Source: Mastigamoeba balamuthi (lineage: Eukaryota > Evosea > Mastigamoebida > Mastigamoebidae). From it: a stretch of DNA of 64,000 nucleotides. The notes under the pieces were generated by a model, which saw nothing but the letters and a program-made list of their open reading frames with translations, ran no database searches and was not told the DNA's origin. Within the stretch, counting starts at the first letter, position 1. Each line of letters opens with the position of its first letter. Both the position numbers and the translations under genes were made by a program. The stretch lies in the NCBI GenBank assembly GCA_902651635.1, contig CACRSC010000006.1:270530-334529 (forward strand), written 5' to 3'. Of this stretch, positions 1-9,752 are shown one piece after another.

Positions 1-1
1 A

Positions 2-226
2 GTGTGCACCGCTGCCATCGAACCGTGTGAACCGCGCGACGAGATGCGGAGGAAGAGGAGCAAGAGCCATTTCCCCCAGTGGATTGTGCGATGCGAGGAC
101 TGTCTCAAGAATGATGGAGATTTCGAGTACGTGTGCGAGGTGTGCGCAGAGAAGTGCCACAAAGGCCACAAACTCGCTCGCAGGAAGTTTCTGTCCCGTC
201 GCTGCAGCTGCTCATGCAAGAAGTGA
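2..226 (+). CDS. 3' end of a UBR-box protein (partial, 5' end outside window)
   Basis: Only the last ~74 residues are inside the window. They form a small UBR-type zinc-binding domain: a Trp-Ile lead-in (PQWIVRCEDC), then CxxC, the pattern CEVCAEKCHKGHKL, and a terminal CSCSC cluster before the stop. This spacing resembles the FBXO11-type UBR box, which binds zinc and in other UBR proteins recognises N-degrons. The next gene downstream (1185-3998) ends with the same domain, preceded by the same short lead (CTA-x-x-EP), so the two are tandem paralogues. The missing 5' part probably carries the same ankyrin-like repeats; that is inference. Family assignment rests on Cys/His spacing only. Confidence 0.7.
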   Translation: MCTAAIEPCEPRDEMRRKRSKSHFPQWIVRCEDCLKNDGDFEYVCEVCAEKCHKGHKLARRKFLSRRCSCSCKK

Positions 227-240
227 ACCTATGAGCTAAA

Positions 241-746
241 TAACAGGGTTGCGCTGTGAAATTCACGGCGTTTTTCACCACACCACGTCAGGATTTTTAC
301 GGAAAAAGGGGCTTTTGGTGAAAGAAATCTTTTTCGGTGAAGCAGAGCCCGTGAAAGCGCCACTTTGGTGAGATGGACCTCACCTCCCTTCCAAGACTTA
401 CTCACGAGCTGCCGTCTTCAGGGCAATGTCTAGCCAAGGACCCGCACCTACCGCCGAGACGCCGCTGCCGGTCATGGTGCAGATGAGAACCAGTAGCAAG
501 AAGGTGATCAACACCGATCAAGTGACATGGACCCATGGCCAACGGTGGTTGCACATGGGAAAATCGGCAAGATGTACACTGCACTGCGCAACCGCCTCGT
601 CTTGCACCAGGCGTGGGCCAGCACCTCAAGGCAGCAGTGAAACGTATCTCACGCGCGCAGGAAAACAACCGTTAACTCACGCATTTTTCACCGCATGGCA
701 CCGTGAAGTGAAAAACACGTGATTTTCACCGAGCGCAACCCTGTTA
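241..746. mobile_element. MITE with ~38-bp terminal inverted repeats and TA target site
   Basis: The left end (241-278) and the reverse complement of the right end (708-746) match over about 38 bases, starting with the identical 15-mer TAACAGGGTTGCGCT and continuing as two imperfect blocks ending in GTTTTTCAC. The element is about 0.5 kb with no convincing coding sequence. The outermost TA on both sides fits a TA target-site duplication, typical of Tc1/mariner-type MITEs. It lies between two tandem UBR-box paralogues and contains further internal GTGAAA/TTTCAC motifs. Confidence 0.8.
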
Positions 747-1184
747 GTCAAATCCCCCAACAGCACCATCGGTGTTTGAAATCCCCCAATAAACGCCCGA
801 GCCCTGTGGTGTCGCTGACAGGCCACAGTGTTCCGAAAGAACGCACTGACTCCCACCGCGTGTGCCACCCACCATTGACTTCCTTCAGCGCATGCCCACT
901 GACACAATTGGGCCATAATCTGATGTCTTCTGCAACAGGGATGAGGTGACGTCCGGTATCATTTGTGTGTATCACCCAGAATAATTGTATGGGGCATCTT
1001 CAGTAACTACTGGCTCTCATGCGATGAGGGCATACAAATTGATGACCCACAGAGATCTGACGACGATTGCATCAGCAGGCAGAATGGGGCCTTGTCCGGG
1101 GGATACGTCTCCCACCCCTCGGCGCAGATACGCCCTGCCCTACATACCGATATTCACCACAGGGTTCAAGAAACCAGACACCCG
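747..1184. other. Intergenic stretch upstream of the ankyrin-like/UBR gene
   Basis: The main gene's reading frame stays open back to 963, but the sequence before the ATG at 1185 lacks the GC-rich codon usage of the body of the gene. I read it as 5' flank or leader. No RNA gene or clear promoter motif was seen. Confidence 0.4.
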
Positions 1185-3998
1185 ATGGCAACCGCCAACG
1201 CCGCTGTGCGAGCGCCCCGCAGGGCGACGGACGAGCCGCGCGGTGCCGCGTGCGACGTGCTGTCGACGGCGTGGGTGCTGCGGCAGAGCGTGCTGCCCAG
1301 CGTTGCCAGCGCCGCGGACCTGTGCTCGCTGGCGCTGGCGCTCCCTGCGGCTCTCTGCGCCCCCTGCTTCCTCCGCATCGCCCACCTCCCCAAGCACGCC
1401 GACCCCAGCAACCGGCCGGCCAAGTGGAGCGGCAGCGGCGTCGTCAGCCCTCAAGAGACGCTGTGCCGCAGGTACGACGCCATGTGGTACATCATGCGGG
1501 GGTCCTCCAGCGACTGCAGCGGCTACGCTCTGGCGCAGAAGCCGCCGTCCCCCAAGCTCGAGGCCCTGGTGGTCTTCCTGTGCAGACAGGAGACGGCGGG
1601 GCCCCTGGAGATGCTCGTTCGGCGCTGCCCTTCTCTGGGCCGCTGGCTGTCCCTCAGGCTGAGAGTTCCCGTGCCCGCTAGTGTGATTCCGCATCAAGTG
1701 CCGGACCTGCTGTACCCCCTGTCCCGTGTGTTTGCAGCTGCCCCACTGCCTCTCACTTCCCTCGACAACCTCCGCCTGCTCGCCTCCATTCCTGGTCTGC
1801 CCTCCGAGGTGCTCGAGAATGCGTCCGCACAGGCGCTGCTGAGAGTCTGCATGTATCCGAACCCAAGGGCGGCGCACCTCGTTCGGGAGCTCGCCTGGCC
1901 ACCATTCTGCGCTCACAAGGCAGACTTCCACACTCTAGTACTCGCCCTGTGCCTTGCGGCCCGCCGAGGGTCGGCAGAGGCTGTGGGCGTCCTGGGTGCT
2001 GCGCCCTACAATCTGTGCCACACGCACGCGGTCGAGCTCTGTTTCCAACAGAGGACTGCGATAGACTGCGCGTGCCAGTCGGGCTCTGTCGACGCTGTGG
2101 ATGCTCTGGTGGGGCCACCGTTCAACGTGTGCCGCGAGGATCTGCTTGGTGATTGGTTTTCGCCCCACCTCGCGGCCCTCACTCAGGCGTGCAAAGAGGG
2201 AAGGTCCGAGGTTGTCGCACGCCTCTCGCTCCCACCGTTCTGCCTGGGGCAGGCCGATGCTGTATGTTGCGAAGCACTGATGTTCGCCTGCCAGAGCCAG
2301 AGTGCTGCTGTGCTCGATGTACTTGCCTCACCGCCATACAGCCTTAACGGTGGTCACGCCAGACAGCAGAACGTGCTCCAGTGCGCTTGCCAGCGCAATA
2401 GCGTAGGACCGATTCTGAGACTGGCAGCCCCTCCGTTCAACCTCGGTTATACTGACGCGGTCAATGTCTCGGCATACATATGCACAAGTACAAGTGTTGA
2501 GGTCATGAGCGCCCTTGCAAACCCGCCGTACAATCTTGCCTGCAAAGATACCTTCCTGAGCGCACTAATCACTAAGTACTGCATATCAGGGAACTCGGAT
2601 GCTCTCAGGAGGTTGGCCCAGGGTCCCTACAGCCTCAATATCCAGCGTGTGAACAAAGCCGCTGCACTAAAGGGAGCCTGTGCATCAGGCGCGTTCTACA
2701 TTATCCAGGAACTCGTCAAGCCACCGTTTTGCATCGGACAGGCGGAAGCCAGGGAGGCACGCGCCCTGATGTACGCGTGTGACGATGGAAGAATCGATGT
2801 TGTGCGCGCGCTGGCGGAGAAGCCCTTCTGTCTGGACCACTCGGATGCGTCTCGCGATGGCAATCTGTGCCTATTCTACGCTTGCATGAGCGGGAACCCC
2901 GAGGTAGTCCGCGAACTCTCGGAGCCGCCATACAGCCTCGAGTATGACCCAGACAGTCCGGAATCGGTTATGGCGGCGCTGACGGAATTGGAAAGGGCGA
3001 TGGAAGCACATCCTGCTCTCCGAGACTATGCCAGCTCGGTGATTTCCTACTGCAGAGCGGCCGACAGTCCCGGATTTGTGCAATCACAGGGGCTGGCGGC
3101 CATCGCCTTCTGGCTCAACATACAGGCCAAGGAAAAGCCGGACGTCGATACCACAACGTCAGTGATGACTATTCTCGAGTCCGCAAGTCAATTCTTCCAC
3201 AACGCTGTCCTGCCAGAGTGCCTCCTCGAGTCACTTATCAACGTTGCTGAGCACACAGGGGCTGCCGACCGATGGGCCTATCTGCCGAACCTGTTCAGCA
3301 TTCTCACGAAAATCACGGTTCCCGTTCCTCTCGTGAGTGAGCCTCGCCCTGTGAACCGGCTGCCCCTGAGCTCGTCTCTTTGGAAACTGCTGTCCGATGA
3401 GCTGGAGCACAGGAGTACTGCTGGGGAGGTGCTTCCAGCAGACACTGTCCCACTGGCGATGCTCTGTGCCGAGACTGCAGATGACGTTCAAACTCGGATG
3501 GTGGGGTTCAACGTGCTTTGTAATGCAACTGCGAGGGCTGGCAGGAGGTCTGATCTACCTGACGAGGAAGCAGAAAGGGTGTACGAACAGGTCCGCCGCT
3601 GGGGTTTCACTGAGAAGATCCGCGAGCTCGCAAACGCATGCATCGACAACGTTCAAACGCGAGCAGAGGCAGTGGTGCTGTTTGCGATGTTCGAGAGGAA
3701 GGAGCACTCAGTTGTGACCGAAGCGAGAAGCCAGAGAGTGTGCACTGCGACTGTGGAACCGAGTGTGACAGGCAACCAAATTCCCGGGAGAAGAAGCCTG
3801 AGCAGTATGCCACAGTGGATCGCAAGCTGTAGGACCTGCAGAGGGCGTGGCTTTGGGGACGTGTGCCAAGTGTGTGCAATAACGTGCCACAGAGGCCACA
3901 AGCTGTCTGACTGGCGGCTTTTACGCACTTACTGCTACTGCGAATGCAGAACGAGAGCACTTCGCTCTGCCCCTCTCCAAAATGCAGAGAAACAATGA
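1185..3998 (+). CDS. Ankyrin-like repeat protein with C-terminal UBR box
   Basis: Single exon, 937 residues from the ATG at 1185; the frame is open further upstream but has no ATG, and codon use changes there. Residues ~230-590 hold about ten degenerate ankyrin-like repeats of ~37 residues, each with a helix like ALMYAC..G..EVVR.LA followed by a signature PPF or PPY plus N/S/C-L. Residues ~600-850 look helical and carry no recognisable motif. Residues ~870-930 form a UBR-type zinc domain (CRTC, then CQVCAITCHRGHKL, then CYCEC). Ankyrin-type repeats bind protein partners and UBR boxes bind degradation signals, so a role in substrate recognition for ubiquitination is plausible but unproven; no RING, HECT or clear F-box was seen. 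It is a tandem paralogue of the gene cut off at the window's left edge. Confidence 0.7.
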   Translation: MATANAAVRAPRRATDEPRGAACDVLSTAWVLRQSVLPSVASAADLCSLALALPAALCAPCFLRIAHLPKHADPSNRPAKWSGSGVVSPQETLCRRYDAMWYIMRGSSSDCSGYALAQKPPSPKLEALVVFLCRQETAGPLEMLVRRCPSLGRWLSLRLRVPVPASVIPHQVPDLLYPLSRVFAAAPLPLTSLDNLRLLASIPGLPSEVLENASAQALLRVCMYPNPRAAHLVRELAWPPFCAHKADFHTLVLALCLAARRGSAEAVGVLGAAPYNLCHTHAVELCFQQRTAIDCACQSGSVDAVDALVGPPFNVCREDLLGDWFSPHLAALTQACKEGRSEVVARLSLPPFCLGQADAVCCEALMFACQSQSAAVLDVLASPPYSLNGGHARQQNVLQCACQRNSVGPILRLAAPPFNLGYTDAVNVSAYICTSTSVEVMSALANPPYNLACKDTFLSALITKYCISGNSDALRRLAQGPYSLNIQRVNKAAALKGACASGAFYIIQELVKPPFCIGQAEAREARALMYACDDGRIDVVRALAEKPFCLDHSDASRDGNLCLFYACMSGNPEVVRELSEPPYSLEYDPDSPESVMAALTELERAMEAHPALRDYASSVISYCRAADSPGFVQSQGLAAIAFWLNIQAKEKPDVDTTTSVMTILESASQFFHNAVLPECLLESLINVAEHTGAADRWAYLPNLFSILTKITVPVPLVSEPRPVNRLPLSSSLWKLLSDELEHRSTAGEVLPADTVPLAMLCAETADDVQTRMVGFNVLCNATARAGRRSDLPDEEAERVYEQVRRWGFTEKIRELANACIDNVQTRAEAVVLFAMFERKEHSVVTEARSQRVCTATVEPSVTGNQIPGRRSLSSMPQWIASCRTCRGRGFGDVCQVCAITCHRGHKLSDWRLLRTYCYCECRTRALRSAPLQNAEKQ

Positions 3999-4166
3999 GA
4001 GTGTTCGCACTGCCACCGTGTCATTCATGCAAATCTGGTCATGTTTTCTGTACCACTGAAGATGTACAGTACTGGCCAGAAGTCCCAGGTACCCAAAAAT
4101 TCAGGAACAAATGGTCTCTTTTTTTTTGAAATACCAATCGTGTTGAAAAGCAAGAGGGAAATCCTT

Positions 4167-4720
4167 ATGTCAGTAGCAAATAAAGTCTCCTTTTGCTTCT
4201 TTCACTGGATGCTCCATAGAATTTGCCAGTGCAACAGCATAACTCTCAGACAGATTCCTCCACTCCTGATGCAGATAGGCACAGAGCTTCTTGGCAGTTC
4301 TGGGCTGTCTCTCTGCCACCTTGGCCTTGAGGATCCCCCAATAGTTTTCAATAGAGTTCAGGTCTGAGCTGCATGCTGGCCAGGGCAGTACCTCAATGTG
4401 TTTCTTATCTTTCCAAGCACATGAAAACTTCTTCTTCCTTCCATAGAGCTTCTTTGCAGAGGGCAGAAGGTAGTTCTTACAGATTCCACACATTCTCTGG
4501 GAATTGAAATTCCAGTGAACGTATGAAGGGCCTCAAATCCTTTTCTTCGAAAAACAACCCCACACATGAACCTTGGCTGGATGTGTGACCTGGCAGGCCA
4601 CGTAGGGGTGTGCCTTACTCTGTCATACTACTACAGGTGACTGTTAAGCTCGAATGTAGCCTTCTCAGTGAAGAGCACATGGGACCAGTTCCGATTCTGA
4701 TTTGACTGGGCAAAGAGAAC
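4167..4720 (-). mobile_element. Tc1/mariner transposase remnant
   Basis: Reverse-strand fragments match the C-terminal half of a Tc1-type transposase. The block before 4167 has PWPACSSDLNSIENYWGILK, the DxxxIENxW region around the last catalytic acidic residue, followed by a helical tail. At about 4500-4565 a piece resembles the strand containing 'VFRRKGFEALHTFTG', and at 4630-4685 another reads 'HVLFTEKATFELNSHL'. The pieces are in different frames with gaps, so the copy is dead; the N-terminal DNA-binding domain was not found. It sits in an AT-rich repeat zone. Confidence 0.75.
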
Positions 4721-4789
4721 ATGATCTTGCTGATGCTTTGTAGAGCATTGGCTTCCTCTTTGGCCTGCTCCAGTTCAGACCAGCAGCAT

Positions 4790-5130
4790 GCTTCATGTGT
4801 AGTGGCATGTAGTGCCTTCATGCATAGCAGTGTGTCGTGCCTTCATGTGTAGTGGCATGTAGCATCTTCATATGTAGTAGCACATAGTGCCTTCATGCAT
4901 AGTGGCATGTAGTGCCTTATTGTGAAGCAGTGCATAGCAGATGAATGAACTATATGCTGTCTCACAGCCTTCACTACACACTGCTACAGTGCTTGATGTG
5001 TAGTGGCATCATATGTAGTAGTGCATATCGATATGTAGTGGATCCTCTGCAGTGGTACATAGTTCATTCATTCACTATGTGCTGCTATGAGAGGGTCTGC
5101 TATGTGTCACTACACTGCTTGATGTGATCA
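4790..5130. repeat. Degenerate tandem repeat, 'TAGTGGCATGTAGTGCC' type
   Basis: Units of roughly 28-30 bases containing GTAGTGGCATGTAGTGCC and CTTCATG(T/C) repeat imperfectly from about 4790 to 4920. They are followed by related blocks with TTCATTCA...CTATGTGCTGCTATGA...CACTACACTGCTTGATGTGA. The latter ~75-base block recurs at about 46970-47045, so this is a dispersed repeat family. Confidence 0.75.
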
Positions 5131-6275
5131 GAGCTAGAAGTAGTTCAACATCTACATCTGTTTGTTGCTGCATCAGGTCAGATGGGCTCTCTCGAGTTGG
5201 AGGGGCTGAAGCTGAGGCTGCTCCTTTTCAACATCACTGTCCATTTGCATGTGATCTTCCTCATTAGGAGCAGGGCCCTTCCTGGGTTTTTTCCTGTGGG
5301 AGCAGCTGGGCTTCCGTCCCTTGGGTGTTCATCAGGGGCAGGGTATCTGCCATGCTTGAGGTTACTCTGTGCTGGGGCACTGTACTGGTATAATTTGCCA
5401 CCCTTTTATTGCAGGAACATATTGGTTTATCATGGTGTGAACTGGGAAATTTCCCGGAAAGTGCACTTGATCTAATGGGGTATGCTGTCATATTTGTGTA
5501 TGGGCATCCTGGCATCTGTCATAGTGGGATCCTTAGTGCAGTTACTATTTCACAAGGGACCTTGGGCATGCTCAGCCCTGGAGGGTGTATGTGGGCATGC
5601 ATTGGGAGGTGGGGGGCATTGGGGAGGGGGAGTTACCTATTCTGATTGGCACTGTGATGCCTTCATCCAGTGGCTCTATGTGACATCTGAGGGGTGCAGA
5701 TAGTGCTGTGGGAAGGACCATGAGCACGAGGCAAAGGGGCTGCTGGGGCACCAATGCCAGAGTGCGAGTCTGCAGCACCATGCTGCTGGGCCTGCTGAGT
5801 GCCATTTTGATTTGTGTGAAAGTCTTATTCTATCAAGGGAGAATAAAGACTCTTCAATAAAAATATTTCAAAGGTATCAGCTAAGTCTTCTCCCACCAAG
5901 GGGGTCAGCAAAACGTTGATACCTTCATTGCAATTATAATTTTACAAGTAATTTTGAGATTCTCTCTTTTGATCCATTTCACGATTTTTCAATAGATTAC
6001 AATCAGTAATCTACAGTATGGTTTCACATGATCGTTTGCGAGCAAACTGTCTTAAACGTGGGATGTATGTTGTCCACCCTGACACGCGGTTTGGAAGCTG
6101 CTTTTTCATTTAATACAAGTCCCAGATCTTGATCCCGGACCTGAATAACACTTGCATCCTTGCTTCTCTGTTCCCCCCGAAGCACAGTGACACATTTCGT
6201 CGCAACAGATTTCCTATCGTGGAGCAGGAGATTCTCCCCATCTCTTTTACTAAATCTTGTTTGTGCAACACACCA
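5131..6275. other. AT-rich intergenic stretch without recognisable gene
   Basis: Short open frames only, none with a recognisable domain or codon bias like the neighbouring GC-rich genes. The last ~400 bases before 6276 are strongly AT-rich, then composition switches sharply at the ATG of the next gene. Confidence 0.5.
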
Positions 6276-7709
6276 ATGGAGCCCGCCGCAGCCCCCGCCA
6301 AGGCCGAGCCCGCGCAGGCGCCGCGCGGACTCCCTCCCCCAGCGCCGGCAGCGCCGGCAGAGGCGTCCGAGGACGCCCGCCGGGGCGAAAAGCGCGAGGC
6401 GCTGCTGTTCTGGGCGCTGCAGGAGATCCAGCGCCAGCGCGAGCGCATCTCCGACCTCGAGGGCTCCATCCGCCGCCTCTGCGCCGCCCACGACGAGGAC
6501 CCCGCGCCCCACCTGCTCCCCCCGAGGGCGCGCCACCGTTTCCGCCCCCCGCCGCGCAGGAAAACGCGTTGGCGTTCTACGGGGGGCCGGTTCTCTAACT
6601 TTGCCGTTTATGGAACCCGCGCTCGGCACCACCCCCCCCAGTCGAGGACGTCGGAGGACGCTCGCAACGAAGAGAGCGCCGGGGGCACCGCGTGGGTGTC
6701 GGGCACGCCGCTGTGGGACGGGGGCCGCTCGGCCGAGCAGGAGCGCAAGGCCCGCCTGGGGGCGCGGGCGACGTACCACGAGGGCGTCGCGAGGGCCGAC
6801 GAGGCCGAGCGGCAGCAGCAGCAGCAGGAGGAGGACGCGGAGGGGGAGGAGGGGGCAGGCGAGGGCGGGAGGCTGTCGCGGCCGCAGCACTCGCACAGCG
6901 TGACGAAGCTGGTGCGGCTGACGGGGCGGCGGTCGTCGATCGAGGAGATCCTGCCGCTGCTGCAGGCGACGACGCCCGAGCAGGCGCTGATGAACGCGCG
7001 CATGCTGCGGGCCGCCGAGCACATCAAGCGCGTCTACGGCGGCAGGCCCACGTCGGCCATACAGATCGGCGTGGGGTCGCCCCCGCCGCAGCCTCCGCAG
7101 GGGCAGGAGGACGCGGGCGGCTGCGACGACGACGGCATGGCGCTGCGGCTGCCGGCGCCGCTGCTGGCCGACGTGCGGCAGCGCACGCACCAGCTCGACA
7201 AGCTCGCCAAGCTGACGGGCCGACGCGGGAGCCTCACGCAGATCACCGCGCTGCTCAACGCGCAGTCGCCCGTCCAGGCGCTCGAGAACGCGCGCACGCT
7301 CTACACGGCCGAGCGCATCAAGAAGCGGTACGGCGACAGGCCCGTCATGCACGCGGCCGCGGCAGCGGTGCTGCAGCAGGAGCAGCAGGCCGGGTCGAGG
7401 CCGCGCTCGCAGTCGTCCGAGGTCGTCTTCCTGCCCGGCCAGGAGCTGCAGGACGGCTCCCGCACGCGCTCGATGACGATCGACAGCGGGGAGGACGGCA
7501 TGGCGGCTGCCGCGAGGGCCGGCAGGCCTGCCGTGCGCGCTCCCGTGCAGAGCCCGGACCTGCAGCCCGCGGCCTGCGCGAGTGCGGCCGTGCAGGCGAT
7601 GCTGGAGCCCTCGGCGTCGGGCACGAGCTCGTCGAGGAGCAAGAGGGGGTCGTCCAAGTCCTCCAAGAGGTCCAGCGCCCCGCAGCCCCTCAATCCCGTG
7701 AACCCCTGA
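6276..7709 (+). CDS. Protein with a duplicated ~48-residue 'KL-x-x-LTGRR' helical module
   Basis: The ATG at 6276 coincides with the switch to GC-rich coding composition (MEPAAAPAKAEP...). The N-terminus is Ala/Pro-rich, then a short coiled coil (ALQEIQRQRERISDLEGSIR). Around 6540-6650 the frame becomes non-coding-like, so a small intron is likely there. Two homologous modules follow, at about 6903-7050 and 7198-7345: KLVRLTGRRSSIEEILPLL with a tail AAEHIKRVYGGRP, and KLAKLTGRRGSLTQITALL with a tail TAERIKKRYGDRP. The C-terminus is low-complexity and Ser-rich (SSSRSKRGSSKSSKRSS). I do not recognise the family. The basic, helical duplicated module could bind protein or nucleic acid. Confidence 0.6.
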   Translation: MEPAAAPAKAEPAQAPRGLPPPAPAAPAEASEDARRGEKREALLFWALQEIQRQRERISDLEGSIRRLCAAHDEDPAPHLLPPRARHRFRPPPRRKTRWRSTGGRFSNFAVYGTRARHHPPQSRTSEDARNEESAGGTAWVSGTPLWDGGRSAEQERKARLGARATYHEGVARADEAERQQQQQEEDAEGEEGAGEGGRLSRPQHSHSVTKLVRLTGRRSSIEEILPLLQATTPEQALMNARMLRAAEHIKRVYGGRPTSAIQIGVGSPPPQPPQGQEDAGGCDDDGMALRLPAPLLADVRQRTHQLDKLAKLTGRRGSLTQITALLNAQSPVQALENARTLYTAERIKKRYGDRPVMHAAAAAVLQQEQQAGSRPRSQSSEVVFLPGQELQDGSRTRSMTIDSGEDGMAAAARAGRPAVRAPVQSPDLQPAACASAAVQAMLEPSASGTSSSRSKRGSSKSSKRSSAPQPLNPVNP

Positions 7710-7983
7710 TGGGCTGGGTGGCCTTTTTCCTGCGGGGCCAACTCTAGCGGCCTCGCACTCTCTGTTGAAGATATTTTTCCCACCACGCACCACCCCTTTC
7801 TCCTAGAGATCTCGGAAAACCACTTTCTTCTGGAAACTTCCTCGATGACGCAGGATGCAGCGCAAAATCTGCCGAGCCCAACACCCGTTTTCTCAGACGA
7901 TTCACTCCACGAATTCGCCTGTGTTGGGTGCTGTCCCCCAGCTCTAGCTAGCTGTAGATCCGTCGTGTCCCGCGTCGACGCCC

Positions 7984-9023
7984 ATGGCAACGCTTTCTGA
8001 GAGCCGCTCGGAGGTCCCTCTCGAGGTCGTGTCGAGCAGCAGCAAGTCCTCGCTGCTGGGGTCCGTGCCTTGGCCCCCGCCCACCCGGTTGGCCTCACCC
8101 GGCCCACGCGGCCCACACGGCCCACACGGCCCACTCGGCCCACCCCCGCAGGAACTCGGAGGAACGCGCCTCGCCCATGCCGCTCCTGCGCCGCGCCCAC
8201 GACGTGGAGAGCCACCACGAGGCCCAGCCTGGCCTGCGCGTGCTGGCCGACCCTGGCCCTCTTGGCCTCGCAGCGTGCGGAACGACCGCCTTTCCCCCGC
8301 GAACCGACCTTTTTCCCACCCGCGAGGATTTTTCCTCAAGAGATATTTGGCCCCCCTCGCCCGTTTTTCCTGACACGTGCGCGATGACGTCTTGCGCTGC
8401 TGGCCGATTGCTGCAGGTTCGGCACGACGACCATGCTGCTCAACCTGCACAACTCCAAGGCGCTGAGCGCGGGGAGCAGCATGCCGATGATCCTGGCGAT
8501 GGGGGCGTTCTACGGCGGCTTTGTGCAGCTCGTGGCCGGCGTGCTCGAGTACGTGCGCGGCAACACGTTCGCGTGCGTCGCGTTCACCAGCTACGGCGCC
8601 TTCTGGGAGACCTTCGTCTTCGCGCGGTTCTTCATCATCTGGGGCCTCGCCGAGCCCCTGGACGAGGCCAGCGCCTCTGCGTACCTCTTTGTCTGGGGCC
8701 TCTTCTCCCTCGGCATGACCTGCGCCGCCGTCAAGAACAGGCTCAGCCGCTGCATGCAGGTGCGCACAGCAACCCCCCAACCTCCACTGCCACCTCCTGT
8801 GACTGACTCGCCCGTGCAGGTCCTCTTCGCGCTCGTCTGGCTGCTGTTCTGGCTGCTGGCACTCGGGGACATCCTCAAGTTCCACGGGCACCACAAGGCG
8901 GGCAGCGTGGTCGGCCAGATCGCCGGCATCGAGGGCATCGTGTGCGGAGGCCTCGCGCTCTACATGTCCGCCGCCGAGCTCAACGGGTGGCCGCTGTTCC
9001 CCATGCCGAAGAAGCGCGAGTGA
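7984..9023 (+). CDS. GPR1/FUN34/YaaH-family membrane transporter (acetate/succinate type)
   Basis: Four exons (7984-8060, 8152-8274, 8417-8759, 8820-9023) join in frame to a 248-residue protein, the usual size for this family. The family entry motif appears as ADPGPLGLAAFGTTTMLLNL, close to the NPxPLGL signature, and six hydrophobic helices follow, including MPMILAMGAFYGGFVQLVAG and VLFALVWLLFWLLALGD. Members such as E. coli SatP and yeast Ady2 carry acetate/succinate across the plasma membrane. The N-terminal ~45 residues are hydrophilic and probably cytosolic. All three introns are GT-AG; the first is built of GGCCCACNCGGCCCA repeats. Confidence 0.85.
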
Positions 9024-9752
9024 CCACACGACACCAGACATTGAACACGCACGTAGTCAACTTGTTAACATGGGGATACAATCCCTGGTGACCACGTTTC
9101 TGCTGCGGTGGCCCGCCAGCGTGCGCGCTTCTCTGCCGCTCCTCAGACCAGAGCTGATGGGTCGCCTCATCGGTTGCAGTAATGATGGTGTCTCAGTGCT
9201 GTCAATCGTCAGTAAACGCGGGCATAAGCAACAGGCGGAGAATATGCAGGCAGGAGCAGCAGTAGGTGGATCGCACCTCTGCTGCCGTATCGCAGGGTCA
9301 TCCACCACTCCGCCATGCCGCTGAGCTCAGCGTATTTCGAAGGTCAGGCCTCACGGTACTGTTGCTCGAACACAACACAGACGGCTTCGTTTCTGTGTAA
9401 GGCACATTGTTCCAATGGCGGCCTTGATTGTGTTTCTCTGCACGCAAACTGGGAGCTGGGGTGGCTCCCCCATGTGCACGGAAGAGCACATCAAGCACAT
9501 CAAACAGCTTTTGTTTTCCTTTGTTCCATTTGTTAATTCTCTTGCGAGGTGTATTGTTCTCTGTTTTCAAGACATGTCACGGAAAACAAGAGGGAATTAC
9601 AGGGTTCCCATTTTGCATGATAAAGATACCAAAAGATGACTGTCGTTCAGGGAACGAATCCACACCGATGTTTGCATATTTCTTCTACGATCCGTGGAGA
9701 CCGTGATTGCGATGGCAGTGGTTGCTGGTGTGAATGGGTTGGGCACAGGTAT
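9024..9752. other. Intergenic stretch between convergent genes
   Basis: Lies between the 3' ends of the transporter (plus) and the Cys-rich receptor (minus). Only short open frames; I see no domain, RNA gene or repeat. Confidence 0.5.

Noticed and set aside
963-1184. N-terminal extension of the ankyrin-like/UBR protein
   Set aside because: The frame is open but has no ATG before 1185 and its composition differs from the rest of the gene.
6024-7793. Long minus-strand open frame (589 residues) opposite the duplicated-motif gene
   Set aside because: Arg/Leu/Gly-rich shadow of a GC-rich gene; no domain, and the plus-strand frame has repeat structure and a sensible start.
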